A DNA stretch of 20,260 nt from Eubacterium sp. (GTDB taxonomy: Bacteria > Bacillota_A > Clostridia > Lachnospirales > Lachnospiraceae). Below the pieces are notes generated by a model. The model did not search any database and was not told the origin of the DNA. It saw only the letters and a list, made by a program, of their open reading frames with translations. Numbering within the stretch: position 1 is the stretch's first letter; the number at the start of each line of letters is the position of its first letter. Made by a program: the position numbers and the translations under genes. This document shows positions 1-7,577 of the stretch, one piece after another. The stretch covers positions 1 to 20,260 of the forward strand of contig JAMPGN010000053.1 in the NCBI GenBank assembly GCA_023663915.1, written 5' to 3'.

Positions 1-130
1 CGGACAGCTGCCCTTAGGCAGCGTATGCTAAATTATCTTCAGCGTTTATATTTAGATTCGCGATTTAACGCATCAGCCTGCGGATAGCTTCTCCAGCTGC
101 AAGACCCCTGTCGAAACCTTGACTGGCCCA
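1..130 (-). ncRNA. ssrA: transfer-messenger RNA (tmRNA), 5' part, cut by left edge
   Basis: tmRNA frees ribosomes stalled on mRNAs without a stop codon and tags the unfinished protein for degradation, working with SmpB. On the minus strand the RNA should begin near 129-130 (GGGCCAGTCAAGG), and it carries the tRNA-like 5' motif GGTTTCGACAGGGG typical of tmRNA. The tag reading frame follows about 70 bases later, and the tag stop is followed by the start of a GC-rich hairpin (GCCTAAGGGCAGC). The pseudoknots and the 3' acceptor half lie beyond the left edge, so folding of the tRNA-like domain cannot be tested here. Its position directly after smpB is the usual order in Clostridia. Identification is firm; the exact 5' end is inferred from the promoter. 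Confidence 0.93.
14..61 (-). other. tmRNA proteolysis-tag reading frame
   Basis: Read on the minus strand, the resume codon is GCG (59-61), preceded by AAATC, which resembles the conserved bases before the resume codon in known tmRNAs. The codons give ANLNINAEDNLAYAA followed by TAA (14-16). With the alanine carried by tmRNA itself the tag would be one residue longer. The ending AYAA is of the LAA/YAA-type degron recognised by ClpXP-like proteases. The C-terminal half resembles other clostridial tags, and the asparagine-rich N-terminal half is more individual. Confidence 0.85.
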
Positions 131-138
131 TTTGTAAT

Positions 139-166
139 AGTATAACACAATCTTTCTTCTTATAAA
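139..166 (-). promoter_or_regulatory. predicted ssrA promoter (extended -10)
   Basis: On the minus strand TGTTATACT (139-147) gives an extended -10 box (TGn-TATACT), about 8 bases before the expected tmRNA 5' end. A partial -35 match, TTTATA (161-166), lies 16 bases upstream. It sits in the 84-base gap after smpB, so ssrA can be transcribed independently of the smpB operon. The call rests on motif matching only. Confidence 0.6.
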
Positions 167-214
167 ATATTTATCGGCATAAATTATACGAAAATTAATT
201 TTTGCAATACGGTC

Positions 215-682
215 CTAACCGAGATTCCGGATCTTAAACTCCCGCTCGTGCTCCCTGCGCATATCTTTCTTCGCAATATCCTGCCGCTTGTCGTAGAGTT
301 TCTTACCCTTGGCAAGCCCGATCTCGATCTTAGCCCTGCCATCTTTGAAATAGACTTGAAGCGGAACGATGGTGTATCCCTGCTCCGCCATCTTGCCGGC
401 AAGTTTGCCAATCTCAAACTTATGCAGCAGCAGTTTGCGCACACGCAGGGGATCTTTGTTAAAAATATTGCCTTTCTCATACGGGCTGATATTCATTCCG
501 TAGACAAACGCCTCTCCGTTCTCGACCCGCACAAACGCCTCCTTGATACTGCACTTACCCATCCGTAAGGACTTAACCTCCGTGCCGTGGAGTTCCAGTC
601 CCGCCTCGTACTTGTCCTCTATAAAGTAATCGTGATACGCTTTCTTGTTGTTTGCCACTAATTTCATGGCTTCCTTCGCCAT
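215..682 (-). CDS. smpB: SsrA-binding protein SmpB
   Basis: SmpB binds the tRNA-like domain of tmRNA and carries it into the A site of stalled ribosomes, so it is essential for trans-translation. The 155-residue product has the family hallmarks: an N-terminal stretch ending [14 protein letters not shown], then [10 protein letters not shown], a core with NISPYEKGN, and a basic C-terminal tail ([16 protein letters not shown]) that is helical in ribosome-bound structures. An in-frame ATG six codons upstream (698-700) overlaps the end of rnr, but the ATG at 680-682 is preceded at normal spacing by AAGGTGAG and gives the usual family length, so it is chosen. rnr ends 14 bases upstream, implying cotranscription, and ssrA follows directly. 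Confidence 0.97.
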   Translation of the reverse strand: MAKEAMKLVANNKKAYHDYFIEDKYEAGLELHGTEVKSLRMGKCSIKEAFVRVENGEAFVYGMNISPYEKGNIFNKDPLRVRKLLLHKFEIGKLAGKMAEQGYTIVPLQVYFKDGRAKIEIGLAKGKKLYDKRQDIAKKDMRREHEREFKIRNLG

Positions 683-696
683 ACTCTCACCTTCTT

Positions 697-2853
697 TCAA
701 TCAGACTCTTCGGGAATCATAAAGTCTACCGTCCGCGCAAAACGATCCACGCCTTTGACCTGTATAGTCAATCGTTCACCTAGTTTGAAAGTCTTACCCG
801 TCTCCTGTCCAACCATCTCATAGGTATTTTCATCATAATAGAAGTAATCTCCGGGCAAGGATGCCACATGAATCAGCCCTTCCACCGTGTTAGGCAATTC
901 CACATAGATTCCCCACTGGGTAATGCCGGAGATCACGCCCTCGTACACTTCTCCGATGCGGTCTTCCATGTATTCCGCTTTCTTGAGTTTGTCAGTCTCA
1001 CGCTCCGCCTCCTCGGCGCGCCGCTCCATCTTGGAAGTATGCTTTGCCACTTCCGGCAGTTTCTTCTCGTAGTGTTCGATACGGCTTTCCCCAAGCCGTC
1101 CTCTGAGCTGTTCCTTGATGATGCGGTGTATCTGCAAATCGGGATAACGTCTGATCGGTGAGGTAAAATGGCAGTAGTACTGGCATGCAAGCCCAAAATG
1201 CCCGGTACACTCCACCGTATATTTTGCCTGCTTCATACTGCGAAGCGTCAGCCGGCTGATTAACGTCTCCTCCTCGGTGTCCGCGATTTTATCCAGCAAT
1301 TTCTGTAGCTCCTTGGGATGTACCTCCTCTCCCGTCAGCTTGATATAATGACCGAAGTTGCGGATAAAAGCCGACAGCTTCATGATTTTCTCCGGATCTG
1401 GTTTCTCGTGGGTACGGTACACGAAAGGCAGTTCCAGCCAGAAAAAGTGCTGCGCTACCGTCTCGTTGGCAATCAGCATAAAATCTTCTATGATCTTGGT
1501 CGCCACATTGCGCTCATAAGGTTTGATATCGATCGGATGACCGTTCCCGTCCAGTATGATCTTGCTCTCCGAGAAGTCAAAATCAATCGAGCCGCGTTTG
1601 TGCCGTTTGCGGCGTAAGACTGCCGCCAGCTTCTCCATCTCTTCAAACATCGGCACAAGCGCTTCGTATTCTCCCCGCTCTGCCTTGTCATGGTCTTCGA
1701 GGATTTTCTTCACGGAAGTGTAGGACATCCTGCGATCCACACAGATCACCGTTTCCGCAATCTGGTAATCCGTCACTTCCCCTTTGTCGTTGATGGTCAT
1801 AAGGCAGCTTAACGCCAGACGATCCACACCCTGATTCAGCGAACAGATGCCATTGGACAGCTTATGCGGCAGCATAGGAATCACACGATCCACCAGATAG
1901 ACGCTTGTTCCCCGGTCGAGAGCCTCCCAGTCCAAGGCGGAATTTTCCTGGACATAGTTGGTCACATCGGCAATATGCACGCCTAAATGATACAGCCCCG
2001 CGTCATCCTGGTACAGACTGACTGCGTCATCCAGATCCTTGGCATCCTCGCCGTCGATTGTCACCATCTGCAGATCGCGTAAATCCATACGCCCCGCCTT
2101 GTCTGCTTCCGAGACCTCTTCCGGGATACGTCTCGTCTGGTTCATCACCTTTTCTCCAAACTCTACGGGTAGATCATAGGCTCTCACGATGGACATGATA
2201 TCCACACCGGGATCGTTCCTGTGCCCTAAGATTTCGATTACTTTTCCTTCCGGCTTGTGCCGTTCATCGCCGTAAGAAGTCAGCTCCACCACTACTTTAT
2301 GTCCTGTGGCCGCCCCTTTCGACCGCTCCTTTGGCACAAAGATGTCCGTGCCTATCTTATTGTTATCTGGCAAGACAAAACCGAAATTCTGTGACTGCTC
2401 ATAAGTCCCAACGACCTGTTTTGTGCCACGCTCTAAAATCTTAATCACTGTAGCTTCCTGTCTTTTGCCGCGCACTCCCGGCAAAAGAGCTACTTGAACC
2501 TTGTCTAAATGAAACGCGCCGCCTGTCTGGTCTTCGGGGATATACAGATCTTCATCCCTGCCCTCGATCTCCACGAACCCAAATCCTTTGGCATGGCTAA
2601 TAAAAGTGCCCACCGGCTGATTCACATCTGGTTTGACATATTTGCCCTGTTTCGTGACCTGTATCTTTCCTTCCGTCAAAAGCGACTGCAGGACAGCTCG
2701 GAACGCTTCTCGATCTTCCTTGGAAACCTGCATAAATGTTGCCAGTTCCTTTTCTTTCATCGGTACATACAAATCGTCCACAATCAGTTCACATATTAAA
2801 TTCTTACGCCGTTCAAATTCCTCATTTTCTTCAAAATTCATGTTATTCACCAT
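697..2853 (-). CDS. rnr: ribonuclease R (3'-5' exoribonuclease, RNB family)
   Basis: RNase R degrades structured RNA from the 3' end and is recruited by tmRNA-SmpB to destroy defective mRNAs. The 718-residue protein has the full layout: an N-terminal winged-helix region (about 15-75), two cold-shock/OB domains (about 80-210, with GFGFVE and NFGFVLPD motifs), the RNB catalytic domain (about 235-570) and a C-terminal S1 domain (about 625-712, [18 protein letters not shown]). The metal-binding aspartates are visible in [10 protein letters not shown] (D267, D273, D275, D276). There is no long lysine-rich tail like that of E. coli RNase R. The first ATG (2851-2853) has a poorly spaced Shine-Dalgarno; the ATG at codon 5 (2839-2841), behind GGTG, may be the real start. 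secG lies upstream and smpB downstream. Confidence 0.96.
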   Translation of the reverse strand: MVNNMNFEENEEFERRKNLICELIVDDLYVPMKEKELATFMQVSKEDREAFRAVLQSLLTEGKIQVTKQGKYVKPDVNQPVGTFISHAKGFGFVEIEGRDEDLYIPEDQTGGAFHLDKVQVALLPGVRGKRQEATVIKILERGTKQVVGTYEQSQNFGFVLPDNNKIGTDIFVPKERSKGAATGHKVVVELTSYGDERHKPEGKVIEILGHRNDPGVDIMSIVRAYDLPVEFGEKVMNQTRRIPEEVSEADKAGRMDLRDLQMVTIDGEDAKDLDDAVSLYQDDAGLYHLGVHIADVTNYVQENSALDWEALDRGTSVYLVDRVIPMLPHKLSNGICSLNQGVDRLALSCLMTINDKGEVTDYQIAETVICVDRRMSYTSVKKILEDHDKAERGEYEALVPMFEEMEKLAAVLRRKRHKRGSIDFDFSESKIILDGNGHPIDIKPYERNVATKIIEDFMLIANETVAQHFFWLELPFVYRTHEKPDPEKIMKLSAFIRNFGHYIKLTGEEVHPKELQKLLDKIADTEEETLISRLTLRSMKQAKYTVECTGHFGLACQYYCHFTSPIRRYPDLQIHRIIKEQLRGRLGESRIEHYEKKLPEVAKHTSKMERRAEEAERETDKLKKAEYMEDRIGEVYEGVISGITQWGIYVELPNTVEGLIHVASLPGDYFYYDENTYEMVGQETGKTFKLGERLTIQVKGVDRFARTVDFMIPEESD

Positions 2854-2870
2854 GCCCTATCGTTGCACAA

Positions 2871-2894
2871 AAGGCAAGCCGTTCGGCTTGCCTT
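2871..2894 (-). terminator. hairpin between secG and rnr (weak terminator or attenuator)
   Basis: A perfect 10-base stem (AAGGCAAGCC / GGCTTGCCTT) closes a 4-base loop. On the minus strand it is followed by only four T residues, then GTGC. It lies 31 bases after the secG stop and 17 bases before the annotated rnr start. The short U run suggests partial termination or an mRNA-stabilising stem rather than a full stop. Confidence 0.65.
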
Positions 2895-2925
2895 CGATTT
2901 CTTCCCAATCAAAATGTATGGTACA

Positions 2926-3165
2926 TCAAAACAAATTCAGGTTCAAAATAACTGCTAAAAGCATGAACCCGACCGCGAGCCCGGTCGTGATCTTCACCAG
3001 CTTACTCTCCATGGAACGTCCCTTGTTCTTGCCCCAATATGTTTCAGCCGCGCCGCTCACCGCTCCTAATCCAGCAGTCTTACCTTCCTGCATCAATACC
3101 AATACAACAAGCGCAATACATATAAGAATAAAAATAATCGTCAATACGATTCTGAGTGCTCCCAT
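2926..3165 (-). CDS. secG: preprotein translocase subunit SecG
   Basis: SecG is the small auxiliary membrane subunit of the SecYEG channel and assists SecA-driven export. The 79-residue protein has two hydrophobic helices (about 3-24 and 58-77) joined by a loop with the conserved signatures VLVLMQEGKTAGLG and GAAETYWGKNKG. The ATG at 3163-3165 is preceded by a strong AGGAGGTG at good spacing. The reading frame stays open for a further 129 codons upstream, but that part runs through the promoter and has no family similarity, so it is excluded. secG followed by rnr and smpB is a standard Firmicute arrangement. Confidence 0.95.
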   Translation of the reverse strand: MGALRIVLTIIFILICIALVVLVLMQEGKTAGLGAVSGAAETYWGKNKGRSMESKLVKITTGLAVGFMLLAVILNLNLF

Positions 3166-3195
3166 CCCTACACCTCCTAATATCAAGCAGATTTT

Positions 3196-3224
3196 ATAAT
3201 ACCATACAAACAACGGATATGCAA
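3196..3224 (-). promoter_or_regulatory. predicted sigma-A promoter of secG
   Basis: On the minus strand TTGCAT (3219-3224) and TATTAT (3196-3201) are separated by exactly 17 bases. Transcription would start around 3188-3190, giving a leader of about 24 bases that carries the AGGAGG site. It probably drives secG and, through the weak hairpin, rnr and smpB. Confidence 0.7.
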
Positions 3225-3286
3225 GTGCCAAAATAACGATTCTTCCAAGGAATTTACCTTTTCTAGATGGCAGTCCGGCGCACACA

Positions 3287-3315
3287 TTGACAATCCTGTC
3301 ATAATCAGATATGAT
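3287..3315 (+). promoter_or_regulatory. predicted sigma-A promoter of the DUF6020-like gene
   Basis: A consensus TTGACA (3287-3292) and TATGAT (3310-3315) are spaced by 17 bases. The start would be near 3322, about 60 bases before the ATG at 3383. It is arranged back to back with the secG promoter, with 62 bases between the two -35 boxes. Confidence 0.75.
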
Positions 3316-3382
3316 AATGGATAAATGACGAATGCCTCTTTTGCAGGACATTCTTATGCTGAATATTTGACAGGGGCTTTTC

Positions 3383-5146
3383 ATGAAAACAAACAACAAA
3401 GCGCTTATTATCCTAAATAGTATCCAGAGCTTTTTTACAACATGGGCTTTCATGAAAGCCGGAAGAATGGAACCCGGTAATATTTTAACAGGAGCGGTCT
3501 TTCTTCTTTCTTTTTTTCTATACCGGCATATCAGTGTACGGCTCTCCGCCAAACCTTTTGTCTATACGAAACAAACACGGGGTACCGCCATCGTTTTATC
3601 GGTTATCTTTACCCTGTTTTATATGCTCGTGGACTATCCCCACTATATCGAAACATTGACGAACAAGCTGTACCAGTCGATCGTTCTATTTTCTGTTTTT
3701 GCAGGTTTTTTCATTTGTTTCTATAAGCTGCTTTTGTTACTGCTTTCATACAGCGGGGACAAGGAAACCTTGCATCGGCTCCTTTATCAGCCAGAAGGGA
3801 AAAGGTGCGTCAAGCATCTTGCCTTCTATGGATTTCTAGGCTGTCTGCTCTGCTGGCTGCCCTACTTTCTCTACCAGTATCCGGGTATCATGACACCGGA
3901 CAGCATCAACCAGTTTGAACAGGCGCTCGGTATCATTCCATACAGCAATCATCATCCGTTTGTCCATACCATGCTGTTTAAACTGCTTTATGACATCGGA
4001 TTTGCCCTGACCTCTGACATGGTCACGGCGGTTTCTTTTTATACGTTTTTCCAGATGTGTTTTCTTGCCTTCAGCATCTTCTATCTTCTGAAAACATTGG
4101 AATCTTTCCGAATCCGACAGGGTATTTTGATCCTGATCACGCTTTTTTATGCACTGGTGCCTTATCATGCGATCTTTTCCGTCACACTCTGGAAGGATAT
4201 CCCTTTTGCGGCGGCGGTGCTTTTATTTAGCTGTTCCCTGCTGCGCATATCGAAAGGGGTAACGCCTTCTACGCTGTCAGTCTTTATCCTGTCCGGTATT
4301 ATGATCTGTCTCTTTCGTTCCAACGGCTGGTACGGGTTTTTGTTCTGTCTGCCCTTCCTGCTCTTTTTTTACCGCCAAAAGGTTAAAACCATGTTCCCCG
4401 CCCTTGCTGCCATTCTGCTGACTGCGGTCATCATGAAATATCCCGTTATGAACGCCCTGCATGTCACGCAGCCGGATCTTATCGAATCGCTCTCCATTCC
4501 CACACAGCAGATTGCGGCTGTCATCTGCAATGACAGGGAACTGACAAAAGAAGAGCTTTCTCTTCTTGAAAATGTCGTGGATCTAACTTTTATAAAGACG
4601 CTGTACAATCCTACCTATGCAGACAATATGAAAGAGCTTGTCCGCGCCGGAAACCAACAATATCTGATAGAAAACAAATGGGAATTTTTGAAACTGTGGA
4701 CAGCACTTGGCTGCCGTTATCCGGTTGATTATCTGAATGCTTATATCGATCAAACTTATGGTTACTGGTATCCCGACTCCTTCTATCCAGTGGCAGAAGG
4801 AGAAGGTGTCAGCGCAACGGACTTAGGCGTATCGCATACGCCCTTGATCGGTGGTCCGATTGTCATTAAAGCAAAAGAAATCTCCTTAAAACTCGGCAGT
4901 ATGGTTCCTATTTACAGTCTGCTCTGGAGTATGGGCATCGCTTTCTGGCTGCTGCTGTTCTGCATCGGTAACGCCTTCGCAAGAGAAGAAAAAGCAAAAC
5001 TTGTTTATTATCTTCCAAGTTTTGCCTTATACCTTACCGTTATGATTGCAACGCCTGTTGCGACTGATTTCCGATATGTTTACTTTATGGTATTTTCCAT
5101 GCCGTTTTATCTAATCACGGCGCTTATTTCTTTGCATCCAGATTGA
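3383..5146 (+). CDS. multi-pass membrane protein, DUF6020-like, possible GT-C glycosyltransferase
   Basis: This 587-residue protein has roughly ten or more hydrophobic segments and long extracytoplasmic loops. The first large loop holds YPGIMTPDS (166-174) and NHHPFVHT (189-196). An acidic residue (D173) followed by an NHHP-type motif early in a multi-pass protein resembles GT-C enzymes, which move sugars from lipid-linked donors outside the membrane. A later loop (about 430-480, TYGYWYPDSFYP) is also typical of DUF6020-like proteins. The family assignment is from memory of these motifs and the enzymatic role is inference. It would act on cell-wall or surface glycans. The ATG at 3383 follows AGGGG at acceptable spacing. 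It is the only plus-strand gene in the window and ends 33 bases from the convergent CLC gene. Confidence 0.75.
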   Translation: MKTNNKALIILNSIQSFFTTWAFMKAGRMEPGNILTGAVFLLSFFLYRHISVRLSAKPFVYTKQTRGTAIVLSVIFTLFYMLVDYPHYIETLTNKLYQSIVLFSVFAGFFICFYKLLLLLLSYSGDKETLHRLLYQPEGKRCVKHLAFYGFLGCLLCWLPYFLYQYPGIMTPDSINQFEQALGIIPYSNHHPFVHTMLFKLLYDIGFALTSDMVTAVSFYTFFQMCFLAFSIFYLLKTLESFRIRQGILILITLFYALVPYHAIFSVTLWKDIPFAAAVLLFSCSLLRISKGVTPSTLSVFILSGIMICLFRSNGWYGFLFCLPFLLFFYRQKVKTMFPALAAILLTAVIMKYPVMNALHVTQPDLIESLSIPTQQIAAVICNDRELTKEELSLLENVVDLTFIKTLYNPTYADNMKELVRAGNQQYLIENKWEFLKLWTALGCRYPVDYLNAYIDQTYGYWYPDSFYPVAEGEGVSATDLGVSHTPLIGGPIVIKAKEISLKLGSMVPIYSLLWSMGIAFWLLLFCIGNAFAREEKAKLVYYLPSFALYLTVMIATPVATDFRYVYFMVFSMPFYLITALISLHPD

Positions 5147-5179
5147 GCAGCTCCCGATGCCCTAAAAATCCGTCACATC

Positions 5180-6451
5180 CTATGACACTTTCTTGTTAAT
5201 ATAATCCGTCTTAAACTTAGAATACATAATCTTCTGTGTATGGTACAGACCATGGTAGCCGGACGTCATATAGCTGAGTGCGACCGCCAGCAGAAAATAT
5301 GGCATTCCCTCATAACCGAACAATTCAAAACTGATCAGAAGCGAGGTGATGGGACTGTTGGTTACGCCGCAGAATACTGCCGACATCCCGACTGCGGTGC
5401 AAAGCGCCGGAGAGATCCCGAAAAGCGTACCGAACAGACAGCCGAACGTTCCCCCGATACAGAAAGACGGAACGATCTCGCCGCCTTTATAGCCTGCCCC
5501 AAGCGTCGCCGCCGTAAACAACATTTTGAGAAGAAACATTTCCGGTCTCACTTCGCCGTCCATACATCGACCGATCAAGTCAATTCCAGAGCCGTTGTAA
5601 GTCTGACTGCCCACCAAAAGCGTCAACACGACAACGATACTGCCACCCACAAAAATCCGGATATAAGGATTTTCAAAAAACTTCTGATACAGATGCGCCG
5701 CCTGATGAAGCAGGATGCAGAACAGGATACTGACAAAGGCGCTCAAAACCGCCAGAACAGAAATTTTGAAAGCGGACACCGCCGTAAAATCCGGGATCGA
5801 CTGCAGCAGAAAAATCTCCGCCTCCGCGCCGAAATGGGCGGCGATCGCGTGCGCCACCAAAGATGCAATCACGCAGGGCACCAGTGCAGAATAATGCATG
5901 ACTCCGACGCTGACCACTTCCATCGAAAAAATAGCCGCCGCCATGGGCGTGCCGAAAAGTGCAGAAAACGCCGCGCTCATACCGCACATCGTCATGATAT
6001 GCCTGTCCTTTTCATCAAAGCGAACCAGTTTCCCGATCGCGTTGCCGATACTTCCGCCGAGCTGTAACGCCGCGCCCTCGCGTCCCGCCGATCCGCCGAG
6101 CATATGCGTGATCAGCGTGGAAAAGAAAATGCTCGGTGCCATCCTTAAGGGAAGTTCATCGCCGGAGTGAATGGACGAAATCACCAGATTCGTTCCGGAA
6201 TCTTTTTCATTGTGGAGCAGATGATAGCCGCCCACGATCAGAACGCCGCCCACCGGAAGAAGCCAGACAACCCACGGGTGGTTTCCCCGAAACTTCGTCA
6301 ACGCCGTCAGACAGAAATAGAAAAGCGTGCCGACCGACCCTACCACGACTCCCGATATAACCGAAAAGACAACCCATTTTGCAAACGATCTGACCTGTTG
6401 TAAACTTTCTTGAAAACGGTCATGCATGTCACCTTGAAATAACTTCCCCAT
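5180..6451 (-). CDS. CLC-family anion channel or anion/H+ antiporter, CLC-F-like motifs
   Basis: CLC proteins pass chloride, or exchange chloride or fluoride for protons, across the membrane. The 423-residue protein is a bare CLC core without CBS domains. The gating glutamate is present in GREGA (E125), although the canonical motif is GREGP. The helix D region reads SGTNLV (85-90) instead of GSGIP, and the helix N region reads GGEIVPSF (323-330). The usual internal proton glutamate pair is reduced to one (MEVV, E178). Loss of GSGIP and of the proline in GREGP is seen in fluoride-exporting CLC-F proteins, so fluoride/H+ exchange is possible, but their diagnostic methionine is not evident and no fluoride riboswitch was recognised upstream. 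The first ATG has only a weak ribosome site (GAGAG), and the ATG at codon 9 is an alternative start. The gene lies 66 bases after the LRR gene. Confidence 0.88.
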   Translation of the reverse strand: MGKLFQGDMHDRFQESLQQVRSFAKWVVFSVISGVVVGSVGTLFYFCLTALTKFRGNHPWVVWLLPVGGVLIVGGYHLLHNEKDSGTNLVISSIHSGDELPLRMAPSIFFSTLITHMLGGSAGREGAALQLGGSIGNAIGKLVRFDEKDRHIMTMCGMSAAFSALFGTPMAAAIFSMEVVSVGVMHYSALVPCVIASLVAHAIAAHFGAEAEIFLLQSIPDFTAVSAFKISVLAVLSAFVSILFCILLHQAAHLYQKFFENPYIRIFVGGSIVVVLTLLVGSQTYNGSGIDLIGRCMDGEVRPEMFLLKMLFTAATLGAGYKGGEIVPSFCIGGTFGCLFGTLFGISPALCTAVGMSAVFCGVTNSPITSLLISFELFGYEGMPYFLLAVALSYMTSGYHGLYHTQKIMYSKFKTDYINKKVS

Positions 6452-6517
6452 ATGTACTCTCGATTCCCCTCTCTATGCTTCCGTGCTTCTGACCTGCCTT
6501 TGCTCATCGTCGAAATA

Positions 6518-7441
6518 TCACAATTCAAACATCGCAAAAGCATCTTCTTTCACATGATGCTCACTGTGGTACTTCATCAGATATGCCTTCATTTCCGTAT
6601 GCGATTCTCCCATGTCCTCCATCATCGCCTGAAAATTATCTTCCCGGACGCCGCCTAACTGTGTAAGAAACCGGTAATATGCCAAATCGTCTCCGTACTC
6701 TTCCAGCACGACCAGCCACGTCTCCTCCGTCGGCTGTCCTTTCACATGCGCCAGCAGATATTCTTTTAACTTCTCACGCACAGAATCCTCCAGCCCATAG
6801 TCGTGCATCATCCGTAATATCGCCAGTCTGACTTTTTCACGCCTGCGCTGCTCCGTGTAATGACCCAGATCATTCTCTTTACTGCCGTAATCCTCTTCCC
6901 CGCAGAGAAGCATTTTGGAAAACCCTTCGGCATCTTCCGTATCCATGACCGACTGCATTCTGCTATCCCACTGCACGATCCATTCCGCCGTCCCCGCATT
7001 CTCAAAATCAAAGAGATAAAAGGCATCCAATTTGCTCATAACCGCCGCCAGGAGATACGCAATATCCGCAGTCTTGCTCTCCTGCTCATCCGCACGCTCG
7101 TCCACGATCTGTTCTAAACGAGAGCAATCCTTGAAAATCCCCTGCCCGATCTCCATGCGGTGATAGGGAAGCGTGACTTTCGACAGGGCAGCGCAGTAGG
7201 CAAACGCCCAGTCATCTATGCGCACGACAGACTTCGGCAGAGAAATCTGTTTGAGCATCTTATTGCTTAAGAATGCCTTCTTACCGATATGCGTCACCGC
7301 ACAGCCCTCAACCGCCGCCGGAATCACCACCTCCGTATCCCTGCCGCGATAGCCCGTTATCTGCGCCTCACCGCCTGCAATGACATATTTGAGAATGCCG
7401 TGAGGCGTGTTTAACTCTTTTTCCTGTACCTTCATAACCAT
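6518..7441 (-). CDS. leucine-rich-repeat (BspA-like, LRR_5) protein with unknown helical C-terminus
   Basis: The N-terminal third (about 36-112) carries BspA/LRR_5-type repeats with the pattern IGKKAFLSNKMLKQISLPKS and IDDWAFAYCAALSKVTLP, which usually form a protein-binding solenoid. Only about three repeats are present. The remaining 190 residues are charged and apparently helical, with no family I recognise. There is no signal peptide or membrane segment, so it is probably cytoplasmic, unlike many BspA proteins, which are surface-exposed. It lies 136 bases after the MoxR-like ATPase gene on the same strand and may be its adaptor or target, which is inference. Starts at codons 1 and 3 are both possible, each with a weak ribosome site. 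Confidence 0.75.
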   Translation of the reverse strand: MVMKVQEKELNTPHGILKYVIAGGEAQITGYRGRDTEVVIPAAVEGCAVTHIGKKAFLSNKMLKQISLPKSVVRIDDWAFAYCAALSKVTLPYHRMEIGQGIFKDCSRLEQIVDERADEQESKTADIAYLLAAVMSKLDAFYLFDFENAGTAEWIVQWDSRMQSVMDTEDAEGFSKMLLCGEEDYGSKENDLGHYTEQRRREKVRLAILRMMHDYGLEDSVREKLKEYLLAHVKGQPTEETWLVVLEEYGDDLAYYRFLTQLGGVREDNFQAMMEDMGESHTEMKAYLMKYHSEHHVKEDAFAMFEL

Positions 7442-7577
7442 TTCATTCCCAATATCACTTTTCTATCCTATATTTTATCATTCTTTTCCAAAGCACAAAC
7501 AATTCGTGAAAAATTTGTCAAATTCTTTCACTCTTTCTATCTCTTATATTTCCTATCACATCAAACATTACCTCTTA

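Noticed and set aside
683..700. SmpB start at the ATG at 698-700
   Set aside because: That ATG overlaps the rnr stop and has no ribosome site of its own. The ATG at 680-682 is well spaced from AAGGTGAG and matches family length.
3166..3552. Upstream in-frame extension of secG to 208 residues
   Set aside because: The added part crosses the secG promoter and overlaps the plus-strand gene. The internal ATG has a strong AGGAGGTG and gives a normal SecG length.
5240..6067. 275-codon open frame on the plus strand
   Set aside because: It is antisense to the CLC gene, its product is a low-complexity mix rich in Arg, His and Gln, and it has no family motif. It is a shadow of the codon pattern of the real gene.
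6452..6517. Fluoride riboswitch upstream of the CLC gene
   Set aside because: The conserved fluoride riboswitch core was not found in the 66 bases before the start, and the space is too short together with the adjoining coding sequence.
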